Source: Austropuccinia psidii (lineage: Eukaryota > Basidiomycota > Pucciniomycetes > Pucciniales > Sphaerophragmiaceae). Taken from it: a DNA stretch of 64,000 bases. Shown here piece by piece: positions 22,359 through 33,589 of the stretch (its first letter is position 1; the number at the start of each line of letters is the position of its first letter). The notes under the pieces were generated by a model. That model was given only the letters and a program-made list of their open reading frames with translations, had not been told where the DNA came from and did no database searches. Made by a program: the position numbers and the translations under genes. The stretch spans positions 46,838,535-46,902,534 of the forward strand of contig JALGQZ010000012.1 of the NCBI GenBank assembly GCA_023105745.1. Direction: 5' to 3'.

Positions 22359-22951
22359 ATGCCTTTTACATCAGAGATCCAACCAATTGCTGATGGTGAC
22401 CAAGAGGTCACTATCTCCCTTGACTTGATTAATTATAGTTTTACAATTCCATCTCGTGGTCTACCTACCTTTAACCTATACACTCGCTCCAAACATGAAG
22501 ATCCGACTCCAATTAATCCTTTAGTTGGCCACGTTGGACTAGAACCAAGTTTTCCTCCAGCTCTTTCAACCAATACCCAACCTACTACACCAGAGTCGGA
22601 GGGTAACAACCCTTTTTTTGACGATCTTACTACTCCTCCCTTGATTCAATCACTCAGAGCCAATTTCAGCTACTACTTCTGCCTTTTTGATGGCGAAATG
22701 AACGACTTACATGCTCACATGGAAACCTTCTATGTGAATCGCACACCGAATTCTTTTTTGTTTCAACAAGAGCACCAGATAATCAAAAACTTGGTGCAAT
22801 CATGCTTACATTGGTACAGACATATGATTAAGTAAGTCTATGTTTTCTTTATATATATTTTTTATCTATTATTAATTTTCTTTTTTTAAAACAAAGTGCT
22901 GCTGTAAGATTGGCCAAGCAGCAAGAAACTCCTCTGCTATATTTTTGCTAA
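22359..22951 (+). CDS. Two-exon candidate gene of unknown function
   Basis: ATG at 22359 (MPFTSEIQ). Exon 1 is 22359-22831 and exon 2 is 22897-22951, with a 65-nt intron starting GTAAGT and ending ACAAAG. The joined frame gives 175 aa ending AAVRLAKQQETPLLYFC. The open frame extends upstream of the ATG to 22236 as a hydrophobic run, but the TATA box at 22227 argues for the ATG at 22359. Residues 1-45 are beta-rich, 45-100 Pro/Thr/Ser-rich, and 105-157 amphipathic with aromatic residues (FSYYFCLF, LVQSCLHWYRHMI). No signal peptide, zinc finger or enzyme motif is visible. Unlike the surrounding transposon genes, the exon contains many CpG dinucleotides, so it is either young, unmethylated or host-derived. 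An alternative 3' splice site at 23052 would give a Phe-rich tail and is less likely. Confidence 0.45.
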
Positions 22952-22959
22952 ACATTAAA

Positions 22960-23943
22960 GGACATCCTTTTTCTTTTTTTTTATTAAACTTGATTCAAAG
23001 AACTATTGCTAATCATCCCTTCTTTTATATAATTTTTTATTTTTTTTTTTAGGGGTCTAGTCCTAGCGAACCAAAAAGCACTTGCTGCTCTTTTTTTTTT
23101 TTTTTACTTTTTTAAAAAAGAAAATTCTTTGTAAATCCAATAAAATAAAATAAAAAAAGGTTCTTAGTTTAATTATGCCAGCTAGTAAAACGATTTTATC
23201 TCTTTTTTTATTTTTATTTTTTTTTATCAGGCTATGTTATTGAAATGAAATGAGGTTTAAATAATAATAATCATTATTATTTATTTATTTTTTTAATATC
23301 TTGGCTTTCAGCCTTCCCCCCCATTAATGATATTGAAGCAAGAAAAAAGTAACATTAAAAAATAAATATTAAAGTTAAAGAATTTTAAGGTAAACCAAAT
23401 AAGAAAAGAAATCAAAACAAAAATCAAATGAAAAATAAAAGAATAAGTAAAAAATAAAAAACAATGAACAAGAAATCAAGAGAAAAAAACTTCTCCCAAA
23501 AAAAAGGAAATAATAATAAATACTTCATACCAAAGGATTATTTTTCTTTGGATATATGATAGCTTTACTCTTTTAAATTAAACCTTCCCCTTTTTTTTTA
23601 AATACTTATACATTTTTCTATTTATTTTCCCTTTATATATATATACTTCACAGAAAATTAAACAGGAATGATACATATATTATGTATACATTTATACATG
23701 GCTTAAAAAAATAAATAAATAAAATAATCAAATAATCCAATAAAATAAAATAAAAATAAAAATAAAATACAAATAAAATAAATATGCAACAGAACTCATT
23801 TCATACTATAATATAATAGAAAAAAAAAGGGGGAAATAATAATAATAATTAAAATAAAACAACATAGAATAAATAATTCAAATAAATTGAATAATATGAG
23901 GTAGAAGAAGCATTAAAAAAACAAGAAATAAATAATCAGTTGA
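22960..23943. other. AT-rich stretch without recognisable gene
   Basis: T-rich to about 23330, then A-rich with microsatellite-like AAATA runs. Nothing I can support. Confidence 0.4.
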
Positions 23944-26148
23944 TCAATTTATAAGATAAAATTTCCAACATGATTTTCTTTCTCCAAATTTGTATTTGGA
24001 TCCTCTACTTGATTTATTTCTTCTTTCAAATCTAAAAGACATTTTACTTTCCATTTTACTGTTGAAAAACCTATTTAACTCCTTTTCTAGGTTAAATTGG
24101 AGCTTTTTGAAGAAATATGGTCTTTCTATCTTATTACTAAAATCTAAGTTTAAACTAACACTGACCTTATTCACAGATATAAAATTATCTTTTTGACCAT
24201 TTTTAGTAAATTGCTTGACCCTTCTATTTCTAGTAATTTTCTTTTCTTCAAGAATTGGTATTGGATGATTTAAAGTATCATTTTGAGAATGGGATTGAAT
24301 ATTTGGGATTTCTTCAGGATAAGTGTATTTTTTATTAAAGTAATCAGGATTATTTAACTCCATATTTTGGGCTAAAATTTTTGCTTCTGAGTTTTGAGCT
24401 TCAAAATTAAAAAAACCATTGAATAATTCTAGTACTTCTTTTTCCTCTTCTGTGAGCTGATTCTGATTATCTCCACCATGCTCTTCAGGTAAATTCTCTA
24501 TATTGGTCCAGGATTCTCCCATATTTTCAGCTAAGTCCTTAATTAAATTATCTTTGCTTTCATCTTTTATTAATAATTCTTCATAATTTGTTTCCATTAG
24601 CTTGGAGCTGTTTACATTGAACTGATAATCTTCATCCTTATTTTCCTCTTCAAATAGTTTATTAAATTTCTGAACCAAAGAAAAATAATCACAAAATTCT
24701 TTACCTAAGATTAAATGATTTTCATTTCCCTCAATCATGAATAACATGTAGATTGTTTCATCTGTAGGTAGTACTATTTGAACTCTGTTCATATACCTTT
24801 TAGTGAGTTTATTTTCTAACTTTCCTTTTGATTTTCTTTTATTAGGGCTTACTCCAATGTGTAAAGCCATTTTCATTGGTATAATATTTATGTCTAAGCT
24901 TGGATTCATTATTGCCATAACAGGATATTCCTCCCAACCTACTCTGACATATACTGGTGAAAAACTAGGAGAAATAGGATTCAAGCTATCATAAAATTCA
25001 TTTTCTTGTTCAGAAGACTCACCTTTCTCACTTCCAATGGATTTTTCTTCCATTTTAATATAGCTTATGTTCAATTTTGGTTTGGGTTCAGGTGATATGA
25101 TTTGTTTTCCTTCATAAGCTTTATGTTCCTTTAGTTCATTTGATTGATAAAGAGTTGGTTTCAATGTGGTTGAAACAGGTTGAACTTCATTCAAATTCAA
25201 AGGTATAGAATTATCTTCTAATATAGTTGGTGTAGCACCTTTACATTGGAAATCAAAGCTAATAACCTCATTTTTATTCCTTTTCATTTTCTCAACTGCC
25301 TTTGCTAACATTCTCTTAGCTTTATGGTGGTCTTTATCCTTTTTTACCACTGTAGGTTCTAGTTCTTTTTGTTCTTGGTTGACTTTGATCGGTTTTGAAA
25401 ACTTCAATTTTTTGAAAAATGCTTTTAGTTTACTAGGTGGGTTTGACTTAATTGATGCATTCTGACCTTGACTTGAAATATTACTCTGATTCTGATTATC
25501 CAATTCTTCTTGGATATAGAACTTAACATTTTTTCTGCCATTTGAAGTGACAACATTTGATATCTCTCTTGGTTTGATTTTAGAATTATCCTCATCTGCA
25601 TCTTTCCAGTCTGAAGCTTTCACCATGTTACATAATTCCATCCCTTTTGGTGGGATGGAATGCCATCCTTTTGCTTCAGGTGAGCAAATTGGAATACAAA
25701 GTCTTTTACCATCTTATTCTCTATAACTCAATATTTCTCCTTGATCTTGAGAATGCTCAAGTCTAATTCCATTATCAGCTAAATATGGCCTACCAATTAC
25801 AGTATGAACTGCACCTCTGGCAACAAAAAAGTGAATCTTCCTCTCCTCACCAGATGGTAGAACTAACAGACTATTTTCAGCAAGTCCAACAACTGCTGTA
25901 CTATGGCCTCCAATACCTTTTAGACGCATATTCAAGGCTCTCATGGTTAATTTTGCTTTAATAGACTCAATCTCTGGGATAATATTCAGCTCAGCACCAG
26001 TATCAACCAATGCTTTTAGTTTATAGCCTTCTTGACCAATTGCTACATCCATCATACCTAGGGGACAAGCATAGTGCATTTTTTTGTCAATAATCACTTC
26101 TTCTGGAGTTACTAATTGTTCTTGGTTGTTAATTGACTTTGTTGACAT
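23944..26148 (-). pseudogene. Retropepsin plus accessory region, giant-type element
   Basis: Minus-strand ORF beginning within the end of gag (overlap 26148-26129, different frame) and running to the TAA at 23944, broken by one TAA at 25716-25714 where the complete element has SYQEADG. The first 145 aa are an aspartic protease: YACPLGMMDV, ALVDTGAELNIIP (catalytic DTG), and IGRPYLADNGIRLEHSQDQGEI. The following ~565 aa are charged. Around residues 227-330 after MELCNMV sits a second retropepsin-like fold (VGWEEYPVMAIMN ... NIIP ... HLILGKEFCDYFSLVQ), with the catalytic DTG replaced by NPS. The C-terminus is very basic. The complete element lacks this second domain. Likely the gag-pro-accessory part of a polyprotein; the accessory role is unknown. 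Confidence 0.75.
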
Positions 26149-27770
26149 TAAAATACTTCTTTTCCTTTTCAGATAAGAACTTGAGTTGGTCTGTAAAACT
26201 TGGTGAAATTGTCAATATTTCTTCTAAGGTGAGATGAATCTTTTGATCTAAAGCTTTTTTCATAACCTTCTCAATTATTGAATCTCCATCTTCTTCTTTT
26301 ATTACTGATTTTCTAGGTGTTGAATCCTTGTGAGCTAGCTTTGAAAACAATTTTTCTGATTCTTCTTTCTTCACAGGTGATTTTTCTTTAATCCCTTCAA
26401 GAATTGGCTTTTGAACTGGCTTAGATTCTGGTTCTTTAATAATATTTGGATCCTTAGGCTCCTTGTATTTTGAAGGTATAATGACTCTTTCACCTTCCTC
26501 TGTATCTTCTTCTTCAATATATCCACCTGGAAAACTAACTTTCTTTTTTATTACCTCTTTAGATTGGACTGGTAACTTTTCAGGGATATTTAGAGATTGT
26601 GATTTATTTATTTCTTCCCTTTCCATTCTTTGCTTAGTCTGTCTTAATCCAAAATTAATATTTGATTGCTCTATTCCAGTAGAAATGCATGGTGGTTGCC
26701 ATTCACCCCAATCTTCCATTGAGACTACAGCTGTTGACTTTTCTTCTTTCTTTTGTTCTTCAGCTTTTGGTACTTTTTTATCTTTCTCTTCTAGAAACTT
26801 CTTGGTGAGAACTTCTTGTTCAGCTGCAAACTGTCTTACTAGATCCCTTGGTATCTGTTCTCCTTCAATTGGGACTCTTTGAAAATTAGTAAAATAGAAA
26901 GAACTTCCAGTTTTACGTACAATACGTTTTTCAATATCTTCTGTTAAATCATTACACCTGCTAACAGTATGTCCATCCTTTAGACAATAGGTACACTTAT
27001 ACTGTGGTCTAGGTCCTTGTTGTGCTGGAATATAAGGGAAATGACTTGATGAAGCTGGAATTTGATTATCTTTTGGATTTAATTCCTGATTTGATGTCTG
27101 AAAGTGAATTGGGTTTCTTTTCTGAGGTGTAGCAAGACTTGTGAGTTCACTAAGTTGATCCATGAACTGTTTAATGTCATCCTTTTCCTTTGATATTTCT
27201 TTTTTAGAGGGTTCACGCTGTTCTTTGAGGGATTTTGTAAGCTCTTTCATCTTCTTCAGTGCTTCCTGAATTCCTGGAAATTACTCTTCTTTGAACTGTA
27301 CTTTTCTTTCTTTCACTCCATAGTCACCTCTTTCTTTCCTATGTGGGGAAGAAAGTCTTTTGGTTACTAATATTCTAGCTTCCAATTCTTGCTCAATATA
27401 CTTTTTCAATACTCTCATAGGTGGTATAAGATATCCTCCATCTTCTGCTCTAACCATTACATTTTCCTTAATCATCTCTTTGCTAATAGCTCCTTTGACA
27501 TCAGAAGAAAGACAATCAAAAATATCTTCATGGTACATATTATCCTGGGGAATATATTTATATCTTAGAAGGTAAGTAATAATTGTTTCATATTCTCCAA
27601 TAAAAATTTTATACTGTGAAAGAGTACTAATTCCTCCATTATCTTTGGTATCATTGAATAATTTTAGAAGGGAATCCTTTCTGTATCTTCTCTCGGGTTC
27701 CACTCTTCCCCACTTAGTAATGAGATCTTTCTTGAGCTGTGTGCAGTTTCCTTCTTCATAACCAGGCATA
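26129..27770 (-). pseudogene. Gag of giant-type element, 5'-truncated
   Basis: From MPGYEEGNCTQLKKD (27770) the protein parallels the complete gag at 35481: LITKWGRVEPERR, the DGGYLIPPMRVLKKYIEQELEA segment, a CCHC knuckle (CTYCLKDGHTVSRC), the PRDLVRQF block and the LTLEEIL end. One in-frame TAA lies at 27283-27281. Gag ends at 26129 and the protease is in another frame, unlike the complete element where both share a frame. RVQF/KKVSF-like short motifs occur (RKVQF, KKVSF). The first ~220 residues are missing, replaced by foreign protease/RT sequence. Confidence 0.78.
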
Positions 27771-28641
27771 GCTGGAGGTAGAAGACCCTTCAGTTCAATA
27801 TGATGATCACAGAAGCAGTGTGGAGGAAGTTTCTCTGCTTTCACCTTGGAGAATACATCCAAATATTTGTGATAAGCAGGAGGAACTACCTTCAGAACAG
27901 CTTCAATCACTTCTGGCTCTTCCTCCTCATCCCACTGCTCCTCCAGGGAGGCATGAAAAGATAAAGGAGGGAGGTCCATATCCCCTTGAAAGAGTTGAAG
28001 TGAAGATATAGCAACATCTTCTCCAACATCTTTTATCTCATCGAAGACTTCATCTCTTAATGGAAGTAATGACTGACAGGGAATGATGGAAGGGATATGG
28101 ACAGAAGGAGGAAGGGAAGGTGTCTTAAGTTCACCAACCAGAGCAACACTGTTAATAGCAGTGGCAAAGCTATTACTAGTAGAAGAAATAATACTGCTAG
28201 AATCATAGGTGATTGATCCATTTTTCCAATCAATAATGGGATTAAAATGGTAAAAAAAATCATAGCCCAATATTAGGTCTTCTCCTTTGGGTGAATCTAA
28301 GATAAAGAAATCCCATTCCAAGCTTGGGAATGAAGGCAAGTCAACAACCCACTTGTTATAATGGGTGATTAAAAGGGAAGTGGATTCATTGGAATCCAAA
28401 ATGAAAAGAGGAATATTTTCAGGGAGCTCTGACATGGTCAATGAGTACTTAAGAACAAAATTCTTTGCAATAAAAGAGTTTGTAGCACCAGAATCAATGA
28501 GAATACTATAAAAAATATCAGAGAGAGAAGAGAAAATAAGAAATTTTAAACATTTCTTGACACTAGTATTCAGAGTGCACAATTCTGCTCTTGAAGGAAA
28601 TAAGTGAGATCCATTGAACACATCATGATTCCCACTCAGGC
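27771..28641 (-). pseudogene. Chromodomain-Gypsy protease and start of RT, truncated
   Basis: Entered by a -1 shift from gag (see 28603-28648). Retropepsin active site ILIDSGATNSFIAKNF, flap region and DLILGYDFFYHFNPIIDW are intact in one open frame. It then continues through an acidic linker to the RT entry (PAYHKYLDVFSKVKAEKLPPH, DHHIELKG). At LLPPA the frame runs without a stop straight into the giant-type gag. The remaining RT, RNase H and integrase are absent here; integrase and chromodomain of the same element type sit at 15626-16642. Confidence 0.82.
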
Positions 28642-28648
28642 TTTTCCC
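28603..28648 (-). promoter_or_regulatory. -1 ribosomal frameshift signal between gag and pol
   Basis: Minus strand: gag ends CAG GGA AAA GCC TGA. The heptamer GGGAAAA (28648-28642) fits X XXY YYZ in the gag frame. A 5-nt spacer is followed by AGTGGGA (28636-28630), which can pair with TCTCACT (28609-28603), 7 bp with one G-U. Slipping back one base opens the protease frame (KSLSGNHDVFNGS). Confidence 0.65.
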
Positions 28649-29994
28649 TGCTTTCTAGGGAAGCCTTTTGATGCCCCCTGCCTATTCTCAGGCCTCTTGA
28701 AGCATTTTTCAAATGGGTTCTTTCCACCACAATAATTGCACAAGCCTTCTTTAATCCTCCTCTCCTTTTCAGAAACAATTAATTTTTTGTCCTTATTGAG
28801 AGGAGCAGCATGAGGCTTGTCTTTGGACACTTGAAAATTCTTCCCCTTCTTATTCTTCCTGAGATAAGGCTTCTTTGATGATGAACTTTGAGGGGGCTTG
28901 GAGGAGTTGGATCCACTGATTGAAGGCTTCTTCTCTTGATGACTACCCTTTTCCTTCTGCCTCTCATGATATCTGGTATCTAATTCAAAAGTGATTTCCA
29001 TGAGCTCTTGAAGGCTATCAAAGTATCCAGGGTGAGAAGCCAATTGGTCCAACAATCTTGATGCCAAGCCCCTCCTATACACATGAATATAGGCCCTTTC
29101 CCCCCAGTCTCCAATGCTTGACATTAAGCTTCTGAAATCTGCTATGTACAAGGAAACTTGACCACTTTCTTTCATCCTGAGATTGTCTAACTCTTGTTCA
29201 GCTTTGCTGACTTCATTAGGATCACAAAACAGAGTGAATAACTGGGTTTCAAACAACTGCTAGTTATTGAGGAGATAAGAAGGGTCTTCATTGGAGATAT
29301 TTGAGAGGTAAGGTTCAATCCATTTGCCAGCTCTACCAGTAGAAAAAGAAGTTGAGTACAAGACCTTCTTCCTGTCAGAGAAGAAGTTTGCTGGGTCATT
29401 ATGGAAAATTAATTGACAAGACTGAATAAATCCTCTCAATTTATAAGATTTAGTACCATCAAAGGAATCAGGTGCCTTTGTTGATAAAGCCTTGAATTCT
29501 GGGGCTTTTGAAGTGTCCCTTGGGGCAGCTGCTTGAGTGAGTTGACCCATGAATTGAGTCATCTGCTCCCTCATTTTGAAAAGATTTGGCTCAGCTTGAG
29601 AGACAAGAGGTTGATTATAAAGGGCTAGATTTGGAGCTTCAGAAGACTCAGGGGCACCTACCAAAGCAGCTGCTATTTCAGTTTCTTCAGAATCCTCCTC
29701 TTCCGCAGACTCCTCCCCCTCTTCATCTTCAGCTTCCCCTAATCTGCTTCTAGGCCCTTAAGTAATGCTTGGATAGCCACCCAGCAATCCAGAGAATGAT
29801 CTTGATCTTCTTGACTTCACACCTCCTCTTCTGGAGGGTTCTGCTCCTTCCATTGGTGGTCCTCTGTCCAAGTTTGCACTCAGTTGATGAACTGATGGTG
29901 TGTGTTCAAGAGGAGCCCTTGCTGTAGGAGTGAGAACAGCTTGATGTCTTTGAGATCTTGTATTCTTGGCTGGGGGGATATGCTGAACTGGCAT
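28636..29994 (-). pseudogene. Chromodomain-Gypsy gag, two nonsense codons
   Basis: Start ATG at 29994 (MPVQHIPPAKNTRSQ); the open frame upstream is not gag-like. One frame runs to the TGA at 28636, with stops at 29760-29758 and 29259-29257 (a Trp position: SYLLNN-stop-QLFETQLFT). The capsid-like domain (SFDGTKSYKLRGFIQSCQLIF ... LYIADFRSL ... DTRYHERQKEK) is well kept. The zinc knuckle reads CNYCGGKNPFEKC, with Asn where His is expected. From memory the sequence is strikingly similar to gag proteins annotated in Austropuccinia psidii. Roughly 450 aa, as usual for this group. Confidence 0.88.
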
Positions 29995-30789
29995 TATTGA
30001 AGAAAGAAAATAAAACTTGATGATACTTGAGAATAAACAAGGCTTGACCAAAACAATCAAATGAGAATCTTTATGAACTTGAGAAATCAATAAATAGTCT
30101 TGAAGTGAATCAATATTAATAATTATTGAAGAGTGAAGATTACAAAGTCAAATTCTTATGAAGAATCAATTTCAATCAATAAGTCAAATCAAGTCAATCA
30201 ATAAATCAAATCAATCAAGTCAATTCAAAATCAAATCAATTGTGTCTTGAGGAATTCAATCAATATCTTCAAAAGTCAATTCAATTTTCTTGAGGAATCA
30301 AATTCAAATCAATCAATTAAATCAAATATTGAGGATAAATCAGCTCTCTTGGGAATCAAATCAGATTAATCAATTAAATCAAATCAGAGTCTTGAGGTAA
30401 AGTCAATTTATTGAATAATCAGATCAATCAATCAATAATTCTTGAGAATTTCAAATCAACAATGATAACCCCAATTCAATAAACTCCTGAAACAATGAAT
30501 CAATTAATCCCAAATTCCAATCAATTAAACCTGATAAAAGAACCTGAATTCAGACATAAAATGAAAATGAAGTTTGATTGAGAATTAAGAAGAAAATGAA
30601 ATGGTCAGAAAAAGTTTGAAATGAGAAAGAGAATCAATTTTCATTTGAATGAAATGAATGAGATTAAAATTGATTAGAGATAATGAAATCATAAAAATCA
30701 TAAAATCATGAAAAAGAAATAATTGAGAATGAGAGAAATGAATAAGAATGAATGAAAGAAAAGAATCAATTATGAGTTAATTAAAACAA
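29995..30789 (-). repeat. A-rich leader with TCAA/TCAAAT simple repeats
   Basis: Upstream (minus strand) of the gag start. Between about 30160 and 30470 the plus strand is built from TCAATCAA and AATCAAATC variants, then becomes purine-rich (GAAATGAGAAAG). Probably leader or LTR of the chromodomain element. LTR ends cannot be fixed, and LTR B begins at 30790. Confidence 0.45.
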
Positions 30790-31513
30790 TGTCACAAGGG
30801 CTCTTCTAAATTAAGAGGGCCTTGCACTCAGTGAACAGACTTACTTATGGAGGGCTCAGAATAAATACTCAATTGATAAGAGTAATTAAATAAGAGAATA
30901 GATTCCTAGTCATAAAATAATAAGCATCAAAAGATATGAGAGAAAAACAAAAGCAATAATAAAGAGCCAACCACAAATAATCCTGTATCACTGTTTCAAC
31001 CTGTTCAGAAAAGAGAAAAGTATTAATAAAGGATATGGCCACCAGGACTCTACTGAACAGGTGAGGGAAGGCAAAGACTAGCTTAATAGTTCATAAAATA
31101 ATATTTCTTAATGAGAAATAAAATAATATTAAATAATAAATCCAATATTTCAATTAACTGGGGGAAAAATCCCCAGGTGGGTCAAAGGGGGCTGGTATAT
31201 GTGAAAAAGTGCCAGCCTGGAGTTTGAGTGTTGATAAACCATGATTTTATGATTGAGAAACCTGTATTTGAGATGTGAAACTGGATTGGTGTATCCAATA
31301 CAGATATTTGAATCAATACAGGTATTTGCACCTGTATTGAAGGCAGTCCTGTATTTGGTGAATCCTGTATTTATGTTTTACCTGTATTGAGCTGTATTGA
31401 GGGTTGGAACTGTATTTGGTGAATCTTCCATGAAACCCCTTGCTGATCAGGTGTTGGAAGATTTTCCATTAGTAATGAGTGGTAATGCCCTGCCTGTCTC
31501 CATGGCTGTGACA
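30790..31513 (+). mobile_element. LTR B, plus orientation (724 bp)
   Basis: Starts TGTCACAAGGGCTCTTC, ends GGCTGTGACA (perfect inverted TGTCAC/GTGACA ends). No target-site duplication (AACAA against AAAGC), so the flanks have been rearranged: on the right it truncates a minus-strand gene relic, on the left it abuts a transposon leader. Confidence 0.75.
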
Positions 31514-31900
31514 AAAGCTTTCAATGGGAGGCCCAATTAATACTTTATTCTGACTTCCAGTTGGATCCAAGGCATATTCTAAAAATGAACCTTTCTTGAA
31601 TGCAAAACTCCAGTGTTTGATAATTCTTTTGATGATAACTTTATCCCACATAGTCATTGAATTTTGATTCCAAGAAAATTTTGGTATTATGATTCTATAT
31701 GCTGTAAGTTCAGCCTGACATTGTATTTTTCTGGAATGCATTTTTTTCACCATAAAGAGTTTGGGCATTGGCTTGAAAGTTTGAAGAGCTGGTTAGTTTA
31801 TGAAAAGTATTAAAAGGTGCCACAATGAGTGCATCAATTTCCTCTTCTGTGAGGAATGGTGGCTTCATTCCATTGTGGAGGCTCATATGTATAATTATCT
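31514..31900 (-). pseudogene. Gene relic, exon truncated by LTR B
   Basis: A minus-strand exon follows a candidate 3' splice site (TCCTTTTCCTGTAG) and reads MSLHNGMKPPFLTEEEIDAL, then IVAPFNTFHKL. After one frameshift it continues KIQCQAELTAYRIIIPKFSW to VLIGPPIESF, where LTR B begins. A GTGAGT 5' splice site lies about 70 nt upstream of the exon. Protein family not recognised. The relics at 59037-59200 and 59913-60422 also lie next to LTR B and may derive from related genes. Confidence 0.45.
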
Positions 31901-31979
31901 ACAGGAAAAGGACTAAAAAAAGATGGGTTTGTGGCCCAGAACTAGGAAGAAATGGTGATATTTACTCACTTATGGTTCT

Positions 31980-32985
31980 ATTTTTTTTCATATGAGAATG
32001 ATCAGCTGGAATCTTTTTACTAATTGTTTTTGAAAAAACTGAGGATATTTGAAAAAAAAATTGAAAAATTGAGAAATGATAAAATATAATGACTATGAAT
32101 TGATTCAAAATTTATTTTTTCAGGTGGAGAAATATATATCTTTTGAAAATTTGAAGTTTTATTTCAATAGTATATGCATTTTTTCTGCATTTTGAAATTC
32201 ACTTATATATGCATAGAAATTCCTTTGAATTGAATTGTGTGGTTTTATAATGAGCCTACAGGCTTCTTGGATTGATATTCACATTTTTCTTGAAAAATTG
32301 GTTGAGGAATATCCAATTTTGTACCCAAAGCTTAAGCCTATTTCCAGAAGAGTAAAAAGTCATTTCAATAAAGATTATATAGATCTTTTAAGTATATATG
32401 TTAATTTTTTGCAGCTTGAGTGGTAGTCTCACTCCAAAGATAAATAATCACAGATCAAGCTACTGTGGTTAAATTCTTACAGAAGGAATATTTTGAGTAA
32501 ATGTGTTCATGGATATTTTTATCATATTAGTCAATAAACCATTCTAAATGTCTCACTGTTCTAAAACTGCATATTAATAAATCATTAGTTTTGCAATTAA
32601 AAGATTTGATCACATCCCTTCTTCCTTCATAATGAAAATGTATTATCACAAACAGAAAGCTGACATTTTTTACCTCACATAGCATAAACCACTCATTTGA
32701 GTAATGATAATGAAAGTTTATGTTCCTTTTCTGAATAAAGAAAATGAATTCAGTATGAAATATCTTTACTTGTGGAAATTATATAGGAGAAACAGGAATG
32801 ATCCATAGAAAACATTTGTATTCAAATGTTTCATTTGGGGACAGCTTTACAAAAATAATGGGCTGAAGAACCATTTTTGAAGGTTTTTAGTAATATATCT
32901 AAAAATAAATAAATTATCATATCTTAAGAGTTTATTGTTTTTAAATAAAAGGCGTTTTTTAATTTCAATTTTCATTTTCAAGAAA
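31980..32985. other. AT-rich DNA, nothing recognised
   Basis: No gene, LTR end or repeat that I can support. A 63-codon ORF at 32235 has no recognisable features. Confidence 0.4.
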
Positions 32986-33025
32986 TGTGGAAATGTGTTG
33001 TGGGATTAAAATGAGGTGGTACCGG
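32986..33025 (-). mobile_element. Left stub of inverted family A LTR split by the giant element
   Basis: Minus strand CCGGTACCACCTCATTTTAATCCCACA matches the inner end of the LTR at 8187-10176 (GGTACTGCCTCATTTTAATCCCACA). The other part is 56502-58358. Only about 40 bp remain here and the exact terminus is uncertain. Confidence 0.7.
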
Positions 33026-33589
33026 TGTGGTATTCCATACCAGTCCTTCCAAGGTTCAAATCCACAATTTCAAAGCTAAAACTTTGATCAATAATAATAA
33101 TATATATATATAAAGAAAATAAAGATAAAAAGTGAAAGATAAAAGTAAACAATTGCAAGAAAAAGAAAGAGAATTATATTAAAATAACAAAAATAAGTAT
33201 TCCACTGGAATCTACATCAAATTTTACCTATAGTCACATATTGCCTCAACCCCATAATGTCAATAATTTTCTAGATATCATGGATTAAAGAAGAGAAATG
33301 ATACTATACACCCTATACTAGGTACAAGAATATGCTTCAAGATAATGCAGCTTGTCTAAATATTCAATATGAATAAACATGTGTAATATTACATAAGTAA
33401 TACCATTACTCTTACAAAATCAGGTGTTACATGTCTTGACATAAAAAAACACTTACATATAAGTTAACATAGTGTTACATTACTCAATCCCCACTTAAAC
33501 TCCCATAACCAAACATTACAGGTATTATTACAAATTAAATTTTACATAGAGAAATACTCAACTAAATACAGATAAAGGCTGTGAAGAAG

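Larger units (their letters stand above)
16643..27770 (-). mobile_element. Giant-type Gypsy, minus copy lacking pol and 5' end
   Basis: On the minus strand: gag C-terminal two-thirds, protease, accessory region (27770-23944), non-coding DNA with three pseudoknot motifs, a hairpin motif and internal polypurine tracts (19656-19286), terminal polypurine tract, LTR. No RT, RNase H or integrase is found between 23944 and 18853. The 5' LTR and gag N-terminus are missing, and gag is fused at about 27770 to the protease/RT start of a chromodomain element. A CpG-containing island (about 19.9-23.2 kb) interrupts the non-coding part. Confidence 0.65.
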
